Assembly (NCBI GenBank): GCA_034620365.1
Contig: JAQGEQ010000314.1
Span: 186,001-250,000 of the forward strand
Length of the DNA: 64,000 bases
Source of the DNA: Pegea sp. RAD2-039
Lineage: Eukaryota > Chordata > Thaliacea > Salpida > Salpidae
Direction of reading: 5' to 3'
Position 1 is the stretch's first letter. Every line of letters starts with the position of its first letter. Under the pieces are notes generated by a model. That model saw nothing but the letters and a program-made list of their open reading frames with translations. It made no database searches and was not told the origin of the DNA. Below are positions 47,835-59,353 of the stretch, one piece after another. Both the position numbers and the translations under genes were made by a program.

Positions 47835-49468
47835 CTAACATTCACTATCATTTGATGAAAGTGACTTCTTAGGCTCTAAACTACATTCATATAAGTTTCT
47901 TGGGGCACAAAACTTCTGTTTAAAACTTTGTGTGTTGTTCCAAACTGTTTTATCTAAACTTTTGAGTTCATCTTTTGATATATCTTCTTTTAAACTGATT
48001 CTTTTCTTTGAAAATCCGTTAGTAGAGTTCAAACAGAAAGGTTTTCTGCAAATTATTCAAAATCCTTAAAATTATGAGCATGTTCACATAACTGACAAAA
48101 TTATTTACAATACCTTAAGTAGTTTAAAGAATAACTCAATGGTTTTTGTCGAAATCTTTTCTTTAACCATTTATTCTGAAGTTCATTTGACTTTTTATGA
48201 ATAATTGAAAAGTTTAGAATTCTACAAAACTGATTTTCTGTGATTCTTGATAAATCTATAAAATATTTTTCTTAATTGTAAGTCTTGTTAATAGATAAAT
48301 AAACTAAAATTTTTACCTTTTATTTTATTAGTCGTTTTCTCTTTGGAAATTTGAAAACTTTGATTCTTATTTCTTGACAGATAACATTTATCAGAAGATT
48401 TTTTATACCAAATAACAGGAATAAAATTTTGTTTATTTGAAGTTGATTTATTTTCATCTTCATCACAAGTCTGAATATCTTCTGTAATTGTAATGATATT
48501 TATAATAGTCGAAAACAAAAAGGTCTTTAATAACCTTAAACTTTTTTTAAAATATTAAAATTTGTCAGAAACCAAAAAAGTTCAAATAAAAGTTACTTGA
48601 AAAGTTTTTAAAAAGCAAATCATTGTAACAAGATGAATTAAATGGTTGGTAAGACTGCCACTTAAAATCTATATTACAAGTTCCATATAAACTTGAGTCA
48701 GATAAACAGTTTGAATCGTATAAAGTCCGTGAAACTTCAGAAGTTATGTTTGTTGAATCTTCAAAAGCATGATACCCTATCAAGTTAAATTATTAGAAAT
48801 ATTTTTCTGTAACTCATTTAAATTTACTTAATTTTTAAGGATATTTTTTTAGTTGGTATATTTACATCTTTAATAAAAAACTGTTTAGCTTTAAAAGGTT
48901 TTAAAACATAACTTAACAATAAAGTTTATAAATCATTTTTATAATGAACTTAGAAGTTTTATTTATTTTCAAACCACTTTTGACATTCATTGAAAGAAAA
49001 TTATTCTTACTTTTAACTGGCGAAAAGTCTGAATTTAGCTTTCTTAAATCAACATCATTTTTAAAGAGATTTGGAATTTTGCAAACTGCAAATACCTTTT
49101 ATTAATAGCTGGAAGCATTTTAAGAATATTAATCTAATTAATCAACTTATATTAAAAACTAAATAAATGTAAAATATTTTAAACTAACCTTTAATACAAT
49201 TTTTTATTTGTTCTTTTGATAAAGAAAAGTTTTGACCATTTAAGTTTTCAAAAGTTATATCAGGTTTGAATTGGTTGAAATTAATAAACCTTTTCATACA
49301 AGATGAATTAAATTTAGATACCCATACACCTTCTCTTTTTCCATTCCATATGTGTGCTGGTGAGCCACATACTAAAAATTTGAAGGTTGTATATATGACT
49401 TTACTAATAAAAAACAGTTTAACAAAATTTATTTTAGCAAATTGAGTATAAGAATTAACAAATAACAT
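47835..49468 (-). CDS. unrecognised 333-aa protein
   Basis: Seven exons (49468-49405, 49371-49189, 49085-49011, 48776-48597, 48481-48317, 48237-48114, 48045-47835) join in phase to 333 aa with introns of 33 to about 235 nt. I do not recognise the family. Visible parts: CGSPAHIWNGKREGVWVSKF near the start, SLYGTCNIDFKWQSYQPFN in the middle, IPVIWYKKSSDKCYLSRNKN, and a basic ENKWLKKRFRQKP-like stretch (NELQNKWLKKRFRQK) before the Ser/Lys-rich end. The make-up (Ser, Asn, Lys rich; few domains) suggests a fast-evolving, mostly disordered intracellular protein. The first 21 residues are hydrophobic and could be a signal peptide, or exon 1 may be wrong and the true start elsewhere. Confidence 0.5.
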
Positions 49469-50346
49469 TTTTATATCAACTAAAAACCGGTTGATTTAGT
49501 GACTATTTTTACTCTAATTTAAAGGGTTTCATACAAACTAAAGCAGTCCATATCACACTGAAAATATCACAAGACGGAAACATTTTTTTATCCAATTACA
49601 TTTAGTACATATTACAAACAAATGAATATACAGCAACAACTACTATTTGAAATCAAACCCTAAAAATTACTTAAAGTTATTATCTTATTATGACGTCACC
49701 AGATATAACAGATTTAATTGAGAAACATAAAAATATATTTAAATTATTATAAATTCAAATGTAAAATACGATATATCAATAAATTATATAGGTATAAAAA
49801 TAAAAATTTTTGATTAATAAGTGCAATTCATTTATTATTTTATAGACTTTTAAAATAATGTAAATGGTAATAAAAGCTTTATAGATATCATATTCTAATT
49901 TTTATTTACATATTCATTATCATTTATAATAAATATTTATGAAAGTTAAACTTGTGTTCATTACTGCTTTACATTAAATTTGTTATTAATGAAATATTCA
50001 TAATAATAATACAAGCAGAAAGTAATTTATTCAAAAAATTATCAGTTATAATCTTTTTATCTAAAAAATTAATTTGTTATATTTTCAAAATTTACCAAGC
50101 ACAGTATATTTCAAATTTTTCTTGTTCTAATATATCATTTTTTAAATTTCTTTGTTAATTTATACCACTTTTCAAACAATATACTATTTACTGTTTGTAA
50201 CACTTTAAATATTTTATTTTGCGAATTAATTTTGCTTATCAAGCAGCAGTTTATTTTAACATTATAAAATTTTAATATAAAAAAATGATTCAGATAAATT
50301 CTATTTGATAATTAACTCTTTAAAATTCTTTAAAAACTTACACATA

Positions 50347-50540
50347 AAGCAGTTCAGACAGTTACTACATAAGAAATAAATGCGATTATCATTTAGTGGT
50401 TTGTTTTTTAATGATTCATTCTAAGAATAAATCTTTCACAGAATTTGTAAAGATTGGTTTTTAGATTTTTCGAAAGTCAAATATTTACTCTATAGTTTTA
50501 GAAACCAGTTTGTATTTTAAGCTACACTTTCATCTTATAT
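50347..50540 (+). repeat. dispersed repeat, copy 1 (with insertion)
   Basis: AAGCAGTTCAGACAGTTACT and then TTTTAGATTTTTCGAAAGTC to GCTACACTTTCATCTTA match 52025-52140 in order. Here about 80 bp separates the two blocks; in copy 2 they are adjacent. No ORF. Confidence 0.7.
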
Positions 50541-52024
50541 TAAACCAACTTTGTAAAACTTGTTTTCAAAACAAGCAACTTTTATGTTTCTATCTTTAAA
50601 AAGTTTAAATGAAAGTTTCAACACCTTTATTTTAAAATTTTAGTAAAACAAAAAGTTTATGGTAACTTTTATTTCAGTTTTTTTTAAGATCTTTCAACGA
50701 TTTTAATTTGAGTTCAAAAACAATCTTGTCAATTATAATTGAAATTTATCTTAATTTTTTTAAATTAACTACATCAAATTACAATTAAAACTTTATAGAT
50801 TTTGTTTAAAATTGTAATTATTTTTTATACAACAAATATTTTTATAAAATTTTGTAACAGTTTATTAAAAACTTTTGAAAATCAATGTGTAATTAGTAGC
50901 CGATAAATGCTCAAAATTAAATAAAGTTTCTATTTTTTAATCGAATCACAGAAACGGTCTTGATATATGATTAAAATGAAACTTTATTTTCATTGAATGA
51001 ATTTAAACTACCACAATATATATCTTTACAAAATTTTTATTTACAAAATTAATACAAAACATTAGTTTCAAATTTTTTTCAATCAAGTCAAACTCAACCA
51101 ACATTTCTAAAGTGGCCATCAACAAAATCCCTTTTAATAAATAACTATTAAAATATATAAACTATCTAAAATTAACTCATAAAATTTGTTATTTTGACTG
51201 TTAAGACTAAATTTTACATTTTTGTGACTTTTTATCAATTAATATGTTTGTTTAACTTGTTTAAAAGTTATGCAAATTAACAAATCAACCTGTCAAAGCA
51301 GGCATATCCTTGTTATCTTTAAAAATTTTACTTTGATCAAAATTAAAGTTTAAAACTCTTATATTTAAATAAAATATAAATTTTTAGAAATAGTACAAAA
51401 AGTAAAGAGGTTAATGTATTATTAATTCTTACTTTTAAACTATAAGTAAGTATAATGTTATTACCTTTTACGTTTTAACCTTTTTGATAAAAATGTTAAT
51501 TTTTTAGTAAATGCACAAAATAATCTCAGATTTTTACAATTTCATAGTTTAGCTGCAAAACTCACAAATATAAAAGTCCAGCAAAAGCAAAGTTCATCCT
51601 TTTAAATAAATTAATCTATAAAACATTTACTGAAATGTAGTTTGTTTTCTTTATCTGTTTCAAGTTTTAATCATTAAACAAACGTGTACCTTTTAAATAA
51701 AAGAATATAATATCCTTCTATGTTGTATACAGGTAGCTGAAACATTAAAAAGAGTTTATTCTTTGTCAGATTAAAAAATACTCAACCAGCGTCAACTATT
51801 TTTAGTTTTATTTCAAAAGAGCACACTGAACTTCAGCCACAATCACAAGATATTAAGAGATATTTTAGTTTTAGATATTAAAGATAGTTAGATTCAAAAT
51901 AGTTAAGTACGACTGCTTAGAGATATTTTTCAATCTAATTTGGAAAATTACTTATGTATAAAAAATTGATTTATCTAGTATTTATTTTTTATTTCATTGT
52001 TACTTTAATTGTACAAGTTAAATC

Positions 52025-52140
52025 TAAAGCAGTTCAGACAGTTACTACATTGCTTGGTTTCTAGATTTTTTCGATAGTTAAATATTTCCTCTATAATTTT
52101 AGAAATCGGTTTGCATTTTAAGCTGCACTTTCATCTTTAT
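52025..52140 (+). repeat. dispersed repeat, copy 2
   Basis: Contains the same 23-bp start (AAGCAGTTCAGACAGTTACT, then ACAT) and a diverged second block ending GCTGCACTTTCATCTTTA, directly joined. It lies 1.7 kb from copy 1 in the same orientation. Confidence 0.7.
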
Positions 52141-52527
52141 TAATAAAAATAAATAATAAAAAGTTAAAAATCAATATATTTTGTACAGCTAGATTTAACT
52201 AGGCTGTTTCAAGAGCGTCAGTAGAAAGTGCTGTTTGAAAACGTAAATAAACTTGATTAAAAAATATTTGGATTTGTTCAAATATTCAAATTCAAAAATA
52301 TCTATTGCATTTATTTATATAAATAATTTAATTTTTAGATCAATTACTTCCTATTTTTTAAGTATTTAAAGTTAATTAGTTTGTTTTAATTTAAACTTTA
52401 AGCTATTTAATAGATTATTATTTTTTATTTGAAGTTAATTTTTTTCTTTTTATAATTTAGAATAAAATATTTCAGAAAACTTTTTATCTGATTTTTTTTC
52501 TTTTAAGTGAAATTCATTAGTTGCAAG

Positions 52528-53398
52528 ATGCATATGATAAAAGGTTTAATTGCAACAAGGTTTTTAATTCTTATTGCTCATCTTATAATGGCAATCACAA
52601 TGTTCTGGTCATTAGTAAGTTATTTTTCTGAAATAAGTTATCTATTCTAATTTTAATTGAGATTGATATGAAGTTCTACAATAATAAAATTAATAAATAA
52701 ACTAAAATGATATTTGTTTAAAAAAATGTTTAATTATAAATATTAAAGTCTAAAGAATAAATTTTTAAAAGAGTGATTTTGACAGGATTTAAATGCAACA
52801 TCTTGTATTGGCTCTGATACTTCTAAATTTGATTCTGCAAGACAATTTTTATTAAATCTTCTTAGCATCACAATGGCTCTATTTGCAATAGAACTTGGCA
52901 GTTTTTTATTTGGACTTTCAATGTTTAACACGTCCCAATCTCTATTATGTATCCTTTAATATAATTTTAAATAATTTTTTTTTAATATTTATGAAAATAT
53001 ATAATTATTTCTATAAATTATTAACATTTTTTTAATATATAAGATATTTTGTTTTTATATTTCTTAACTCTTATAACAGCAATTGCAACTCACACAAGCG
53101 GCTGTGCTACATTATCTTTCTTTATACTTGACAAATGGGCTTGTTATACATTTTGGTATATTTTCTGGTTTTGCAGGTAATATTATACTATTATTAATTA
53201 ATAATTATTATATTGTTAATCGAAGTTGTTAAGGTATTTTTAAATCAAAACATGTTTATATTCATATAATTTCATTTTGTTTATATTAAACTGAGATATA
53301 TTTTATTTATTTCTAGTTATAACTTATACATTTTAATTTTTAGTGTCTTACCAACAATAACAGAAATTGTTCTCATCCTATTTGTTGGTTGCTCATAA
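52528..53398 (+). CDS. TMEM107: transmembrane protein 107 (ciliary transition zone)
   Basis: Four exons (52528-52614, 52786-52948, 53080-53176, 53344-53398) give 133 aa (human 140). GLIATRFLILIAHLIMAITM matches the start of TMEM107 (GLVPSRFLTLLAHLV). ALFAIELGSFLFGLSMFN, SIATHTSGCATLSFFIL and CYTFWYIFWFCSVLPTITE also align along the family. Four membrane helices are expected. TMEM107 belongs to the MKS module at the transition zone, which gates proteins into cilia, so the organism has or had cilia. Introns are 131-171 nt. No motif is lost; the short basic tail of the human protein is absent. Confidence 0.93.
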
Positions 53399-54095
53399 AA
53401 ATTCCATTCTATCAAATCTACATGAAAATCAAAACTGTTTTTGTTGAATTTCATTATAATGTAAACAGCCAAGTTTTTAGTTTTGTCAGTGAATATTATG
53501 ATAAAATGTTTATTAGTAAATCTGTTTTAAATTTAAACCACCAACCTTAGCAACAATTGTTTTTTATTATATTCTAGCCTCTCTTTTTAAAATCTTTGTA
53601 TCATTCTATATGATAAATAAAATACAAATTTTAAAAGAAAAAGTGTATTTATCACAAAAATTTAGCTTGCTAGTGGATTTTAACTATTTAATTTTAATTA
53701 ATTTTGTTTTAAATTATAGCTAACAGTAGAATAAGCGATTGTCAGTTTGAAAACTTTAAAATTGAAATAAGAGTTATTTGTTAATGTAAAGTGTTTTAAT
53801 TTTGTAAAGTTTCTCAACTAACAAGCAAAGGTTACAAATATATCTTAAATTTAGTTTCAGATTTTGTATTTAATAATCAAGAATAAATCATTTACTATAA
53901 AAGTTTTACTTCAAAATTTCTTAAATATTTTTAAGTTTTATAACGAAGTTAAACATGGTTAAGTTGGAATTAACTTTTTTCTTTTGTTAGTTACCCAAGT
54001 AAAGACTCCTTCTAAAGTATAAATCTTAAACTATTGATTTAGATGAAGCAGTAATAAGTTTTATAATCATCTTTTTATATAAACCTTTTTCGTCT
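53399..54095. other. AT-rich spacer
   Basis: Downstream of TMEM107. GATAAATAAAATAC at about 53610 supplies AATAAA-type poly(A) signals. No gene seen. Confidence 0.5.
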
Positions 54096-54165
54096 GTTCC
54101 TTAATGTAGCGGTTATCACGTCTGCTTGAAACGCGAATGGCTTCGGGACATATATTTACGACAAG
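54096..54165 (+). pseudogene. tRNA-like remnant
   Basis: TGTAGCGGTTATCACGTCTG at 54105-54124 is an excellent tRNA A box with D arm, close to tRNA-Val. The following anticodon arm does not pair well and the B box is broken (GGCTTCGGGAC instead of GGTTCGAATCC). It may be a dead tRNA gene or the head of a tRNA-derived SINE. Confidence 0.4.
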
Positions 54166-55240
54166 AAAAAGTTTATCAAAAATTAATAATGACGACAACA
54201 CTTTTAGAAACTTTTAAGAGACATATTTTGTCCTCGACTAACTTTATATTTTTTATATAAGAGATGTTTTTCATTAAACGTTTCTTTAATGTGAGACAAT
54301 TTTATTAAATAATAACCATTGAGATAATAAGAAGTTCTTTTTAAAACAAACTTTCGAATAGAATTGATCAGAACTTGGATAAAACTATTATAGAAAGTCT
54401 GTAAGGATAACCCTTCATTAAAAATACGTTTTCAGTTAGAGGAGAATACATCTTCATAGTTAGCACTGAAAAATTTCAGATCACGATTAAAAGCATTTAA
54501 ATATAAATCCAATTCAACGATAAAAGATAACAAATGGTTGCAGATGAAAAAGAAGGAAGGTTTGACTGAGCAGAAGAACACTTCGTTAAGTTCTTGGGTG
54601 TTACAGTATACAAGTTCATGAATACACTGTGCTAGGAGCTTTTTAGCTATAAAATTAATAAAGGTGTTATAGTAGAAGCATTCAAACAAATTGGAACAAT
54701 TAAATCTGTATTAGAAAGATTAAAACCCACTATAACTAAAATGGAATATTTTATTAGAAAGTTTTATGTAAAATATTACAAATATCAGATAGCTTTGAAA
54801 TTCAGTGAGATTCTACAAGAGATATAAACACAACAGAATCTAATTTTAGAGTTTGAATTAAAAGAAGAAATTATAGATATCCAGTTGTTGCGCAAGCAGC
54901 AAGATTCCACTTTTCACACCAACAAGGAAATACATCGGAACAGTTGGAGTGATGCAACCCAGCTGACGTCACAGGAGCTGTCAGAACGACATTCAGTACA
55001 GTGACAAACTGCCTACGAGGCTTCAATTCTAGCTTTAAAATTGGAGTATTGTATCTCTGGAAGTGTTGTCGTTGACCAGACTAATAAGGTCTTTTTACTC
55101 AGGTTTTCTTGTGAACTTTTTCTTGTTGCAATTATATATCCGTCTGAGCTCGAAGTCGAGATTTTCCATGTGTTAGACGGGCGTGACTACGGAGACAGAC
55201 AAATAAAATATTCAAAACTTCTAAATAACTAGCTTCAGAA
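54166..55240. mobile_element. decayed interspersed element containing repeat copy B
   Basis: Richer in GC than its surroundings for about 1 kb. Positions 54895-55100, read on the minus strand, match 22516-22712 over about 190 bp with many substitutions. No full ORF survives: frames at 54432-54689 (-) and 55041-55232 (+) show no domain. The rest of the block may be the body of the same element. Class cannot be decided from two copies. Confidence 0.55.
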
Positions 55241-56316
55241 GCATTTTTAAAAGATAAGAATTTAGTTTTTTACCATCTGTTGAATCTTTAATTCAATTTT
55301 GAAATAAGACGGGAGACAGACTCTTATATTCAATATTGAATAAAATATCCACAACTCAGTTAGGAGTTTTAAGTCAGTTTCGTTGGAGTCAAGATAGAGA
55401 GACATAAGTTAGTTAATTAGTTAATAATTTATTTGTCAAAAGACAATTTCTCCAAATTTCATTAGTCTTATGCAGAGCTAATAGCGGTGGGTTTGTTTGC
55501 TATAACTTGTGTTTCTTTAGTCAATAACGTTTTTTATTTGTCTCTTCTATTTAGTTCAACCATTTGTTAATAGTATTGTTCAACTGGAGATTTATATTAG
55601 TCATCTAATTAAATTATGGTTTTTCAATAACTTTATTTTTAAGTTTTTATATAAATAAATTTTTTATTAATATATTTTCTTTGAAACTTTTCTTTCTAAA
55701 GTTAGACTAATATGTTTATTTGTTATGGTTTCATTTGTTTTAAAAGTAAACTTATTTTCTTATTTCTACTTACTAACTATTATTTTCAAGCAAAGCTTTT
55801 ACCATTTGTATGTTTCATTAAAATTATTGGAATTATTTTTGCTAGCTTATTAAATTGTTGTTATCATATTCTGTGTACTTGAAAAGAAACTTTTCTTTCT
55901 TTTAAGCAGTATAATTTAATTGTTGCGTTTTTCATAGATAAAATATGAAAACTTACATTTAGTGATTTTAAATTTATTCTTCTAGTTATGCTTTTAAAAT
56001 TAATTTTAATTTAATATATAATTGTATTTATTAACCTGTATTTTTTGTAAAATTATTAAGTTAATTGATAATTATACAAACTGATAGTTGGTAAATATTG
56101 ATAATTAATAATAATTTTATTTATGTTATCTTATTTTTTTTGAAATGTTGTTTAATTATGATTAATATTGATGATGTATGTTAAGAAACGCTTCTTTTAT
56201 TTATTTTATTTGTTTAGATTTAATTTAATTATCAATATAATTTATGTTTTTAGCAAAAATTAAGACTATAAAGTTTATATCAAACAGTTTTCTATTTTAA
56301 ATATTATTTACTAAAC
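55241..56316. other. AT-rich spacer upstream of NADK
   Basis: No exon, RNA gene or array seen. Any NADK promoter must lie here, without a clear TATA motif at the expected distance. Confidence 0.5.
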
Positions 56317-57523
56317 ATGGAACTTGAAGAAAAAACAAAATCAAAAATGTGTACAGTGCTTGGCCCAACCCCAAAAAACCAATTTGGACCAAAAGCCAAG
56401 ACAAATATACCCGCCTTTAATCAAGAATTTCTAAATGCTGATTCTAACAAAAAATTAGAATGGTCTAGACGTCCTGAAAACGTTCTTGTTGTTAAAAAAA
56501 TTGATGTAGATACAACAGCACCCTTTAAAAAATGTGTTGAAATTCTTATTAAAAAGTTTAATCTTTCTGTGTATGTGGAAAAATCAGTTCTAGGAGATGA
56601 GGTCTTGTTAGAAGATTGTTCTTTTTCTTGTATTTTAAAAGTTTTGAAAGTTTTTGAAAAAGGAAATAGATCTACATCTTCTATAGATCTGATCATATGC
56701 CTTGGAGGAGACGGGACTCTTTTATATGCTGCATCACTTTTTCAACATAGTATGCCTCCCATAGTCCCATTTCATATGGGATCACTCGGATTTATGACTT
56801 CACATAAAATTGAATCTTTCGAAGACACACTTTCAGATGTATTAAATGGAAAAGCTCTGCTGATGTTAAGAAGTAGATTACGATGCAATTTGAAAAAGTA
56901 AATCAACCAAAAATCAATTTAATAATTTTTTAATCTATTTTTTTAACAGGTCTGTTTTAGGTGATTCTAAACCTGAAGAATTCCACGGAACTAAATGTAT
57001 TTTGACATCAGCTAACAGTATTGAGACTCAGAAATCGTATCTAGTACTAAATGATGTATCTGTACACAGAGGAATGTCTAGTTGTTTGTGTAATATTGAT
57101 CTTTTTTTAATGGATCGTCAAATTACTTCTATACAAGGCGATGGACTTGTAATATCCACTCCAACTGGTAGTACTGGGTATGCTGTAGCAGCAGGGGCTT
57201 CTGTAGTTCATCCTCAAGTGCCATCTATCATGGTTACTCCAATTTGTCCACATTCATTATCATCTAGACCTCTTATAGTGCCAGCAGGTGCTGAGTTAAA
57301 ACTGGCCGTTTCCAAAAATGCCCGGGCTGCTGTAAATGTATCTTTTGATGGTAGAGACACGATTCAAATGGAAAAGGGAGATGAATTATTTATTAAAACA
57401 TCTACTCACCCTACGCCTTGTGTTTGTAGATCAAATCCTTTTGATGATTGGTTTGATTCACTTTCTGAATGTCTTTTATGGAATTCTAGGAAACAACAAA
57501 AGAAACTAAACCATGCTTCTTAA
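56317..57523 (+). CDS. NADK: NAD kinase
   Basis: Two exons (56317-56897 and 56950-57523) give 384 aa, against 446 in human. It phosphorylates NAD to NADP in the cytosol. LEWSRRPENVLVVKKI starts the conserved part; the catalytic GGDG motif is in IICLGGDGTLLYAASLF. HMGSLGFMTS follows. The NAD-binding ISTPTGSTGYAVAAGAS is complete and PICPHSLSSRPLIVPAG closes the beta-sandwich domain. The protein keeps the animal-type N-terminal GPTPKNQFGPKAK block. The only intron is 52 nt. The shorter length compared with human comes from the N-terminus and the loop after RSRL. Confidence 0.97.
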
Positions 57524-59353
57524 GTCTTTTTATTGTTTCACTTTTTTAAACATTATTTTTCTCAACCAGCAACCTTTTTTTTCTGCTTGAATTCTACTTT
57601 TGAAATTTAATCATGTAGTCACAATGAGTAACTTTAGAAAACCCGTCCACTAACTGATTTGATAATATGCAATCCTTGTGACTTCTAAAACGTTTTATTA
57701 CGATTAAAAAAAAAACTTAATTCTATGCAGGAACGGCTTAATCTTAGTACGTTCTAAACAGATTTATAAATATTCCTTCTCTTTATAAAATATTTACCTT
57801 GTTACTGCCTACATGCGATCACTAAATAAACAAGTTTTCAATCATCTGATTTTTATTCTTCTAAAATTACACCTTTAACAGTTTTCTAAATTTAAACTTT
57901 TTTTTATTTACTCAACACGTGGCTATAAGTTACAAATTTCAAAAGCTCTTGTAGTGAACTAGATGTGACTTTAATGGATCTTACACAGAAAGTCGACCAC
58001 AACTTCAAGCAGTTGGGTTTCAACCACAATATCTGATTCTTTTATTTTAAAATCAATTCAGTTTATCGTTGATATAAGCTCAGTAATATTTAAAGAAAAT
58101 GTGACACGTTTATTTATTTATGATAAATGAAATATTGGTTTAGATAATTAATAATTAAAAAATATATTCCGAGAATTATACTTCTATCATACATGGAAAA
58201 AAGTGAAATTTTCTGTTGAAAATAAAGAATAAACAAATAAAGTTTTGAAAACCAATTAAATAGCTATCAACTATTTTCAAAAATTCGATTATTTAAAGAA
58301 AGTAAAAGTTCGTCAAACTTTATTTAGTTTCAATTTTCAAGAAAACGTCAATCACAACATTTATGTGTAAATATAAAAATAGAAAAACAAGTTTTAATCC
58401 TTATCAAAGACCTTTTATGTAAATTCAAATCGTTTAAATGAAGCTAGATATATAAAAAGTTGATTTGGAATACTTTCTGATTTCAACAGAGAAATCTATT
58501 TATAAAATATTTGTGAAATCAATCAATGATATATGTTTTGAAAACATTCATTGTTCTGTGATTCATTCTATTTCGTAAATAGTTTGACCATCAAGTTAGT
58601 TATTTGTTTAAACTCTTATTTCGTTTGCTGATTTCAAAATATTTCAATCTGTTGACTAGTTTTATGAAAAGTTTGAAACTTGACTCTAAAACTATTTAAT
58701 CTGCTTTTGTTTGTCAACCACCCAGAAAATTTATTTGTAAGTTAATAATTTTGAGGAAGTAAAACTTCTAGAAAAATCTAATTGAATATGAATAAATCAG
58801 TTTTGATAAATAAATAAAAAACCTCATCTAGTTGTTTTTACCAGAAAACTATTTAAGTTAATTGAGTTCTATTTCAAAGTTAAACAAACATTATTTTTCT
58901 GTTTTCTGTTTACTTCCTCTACAGGAAGGTCTTACTTCAAATGTTTGCTTGATTAAAATAATAATTTGTGAACCTTTCTCACCGGAAAGAATTTTCTAAT
59001 CTGTTTTTTAAATCTTTAATTATTTAAAAGATCAAGAACCAAGAATTTATTTGGTTTTTTATGTTTGAAATAAGATATAAAGATATAAGAACTTAAATGT
59101 GAACGAAAAATTAACTTCTTTTTCACTATTTATTGTGTGAAGATGCTTTCAAACTGATTTTAACTTAATAAGGAAAAGAAATGTTTAGAAAAAGATAAAA
59201 TCAATTATTAACCAGATCAAAAAACTAAACATTAAACTAGATGCTGAAATAAATGTAAAAAATCAAAAAGAAAAACTAAAAAATTTCTAAATTTGAAAAA
59301 AAACGAAAATAAAAAACTTGAAAAAATGAAGCAAGTATTTTATGAGATGAAAA
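57524..59353. other. AT-rich spacer between convergent genes
   Basis: Lies 3' of both NADK and the Abraxas-like gene. No exon or RNA gene recognised. Confidence 0.5.

Larger units (their letters stand above)
49469..52527. other. AT-rich intergenic desert with a repeat pair
   Basis: Over 3 kb without a recognisable exon. It holds the direct repeat pair listed separately. The frame at 49952-50158 is a chance ORF in AT-rich sequence. Confidence 0.5.

Noticed and set aside
49952..50158. 68-aa plus-strand frame
   Set aside because: Ile/Phe/Leu/Lys composition as expected from chance ORFs in AT-rich DNA; no splice partners.
56421..56696. Minus-strand 91-aa frame
   Set aside because: Antisense of NADK exon 1, which has clear catalytic motifs.
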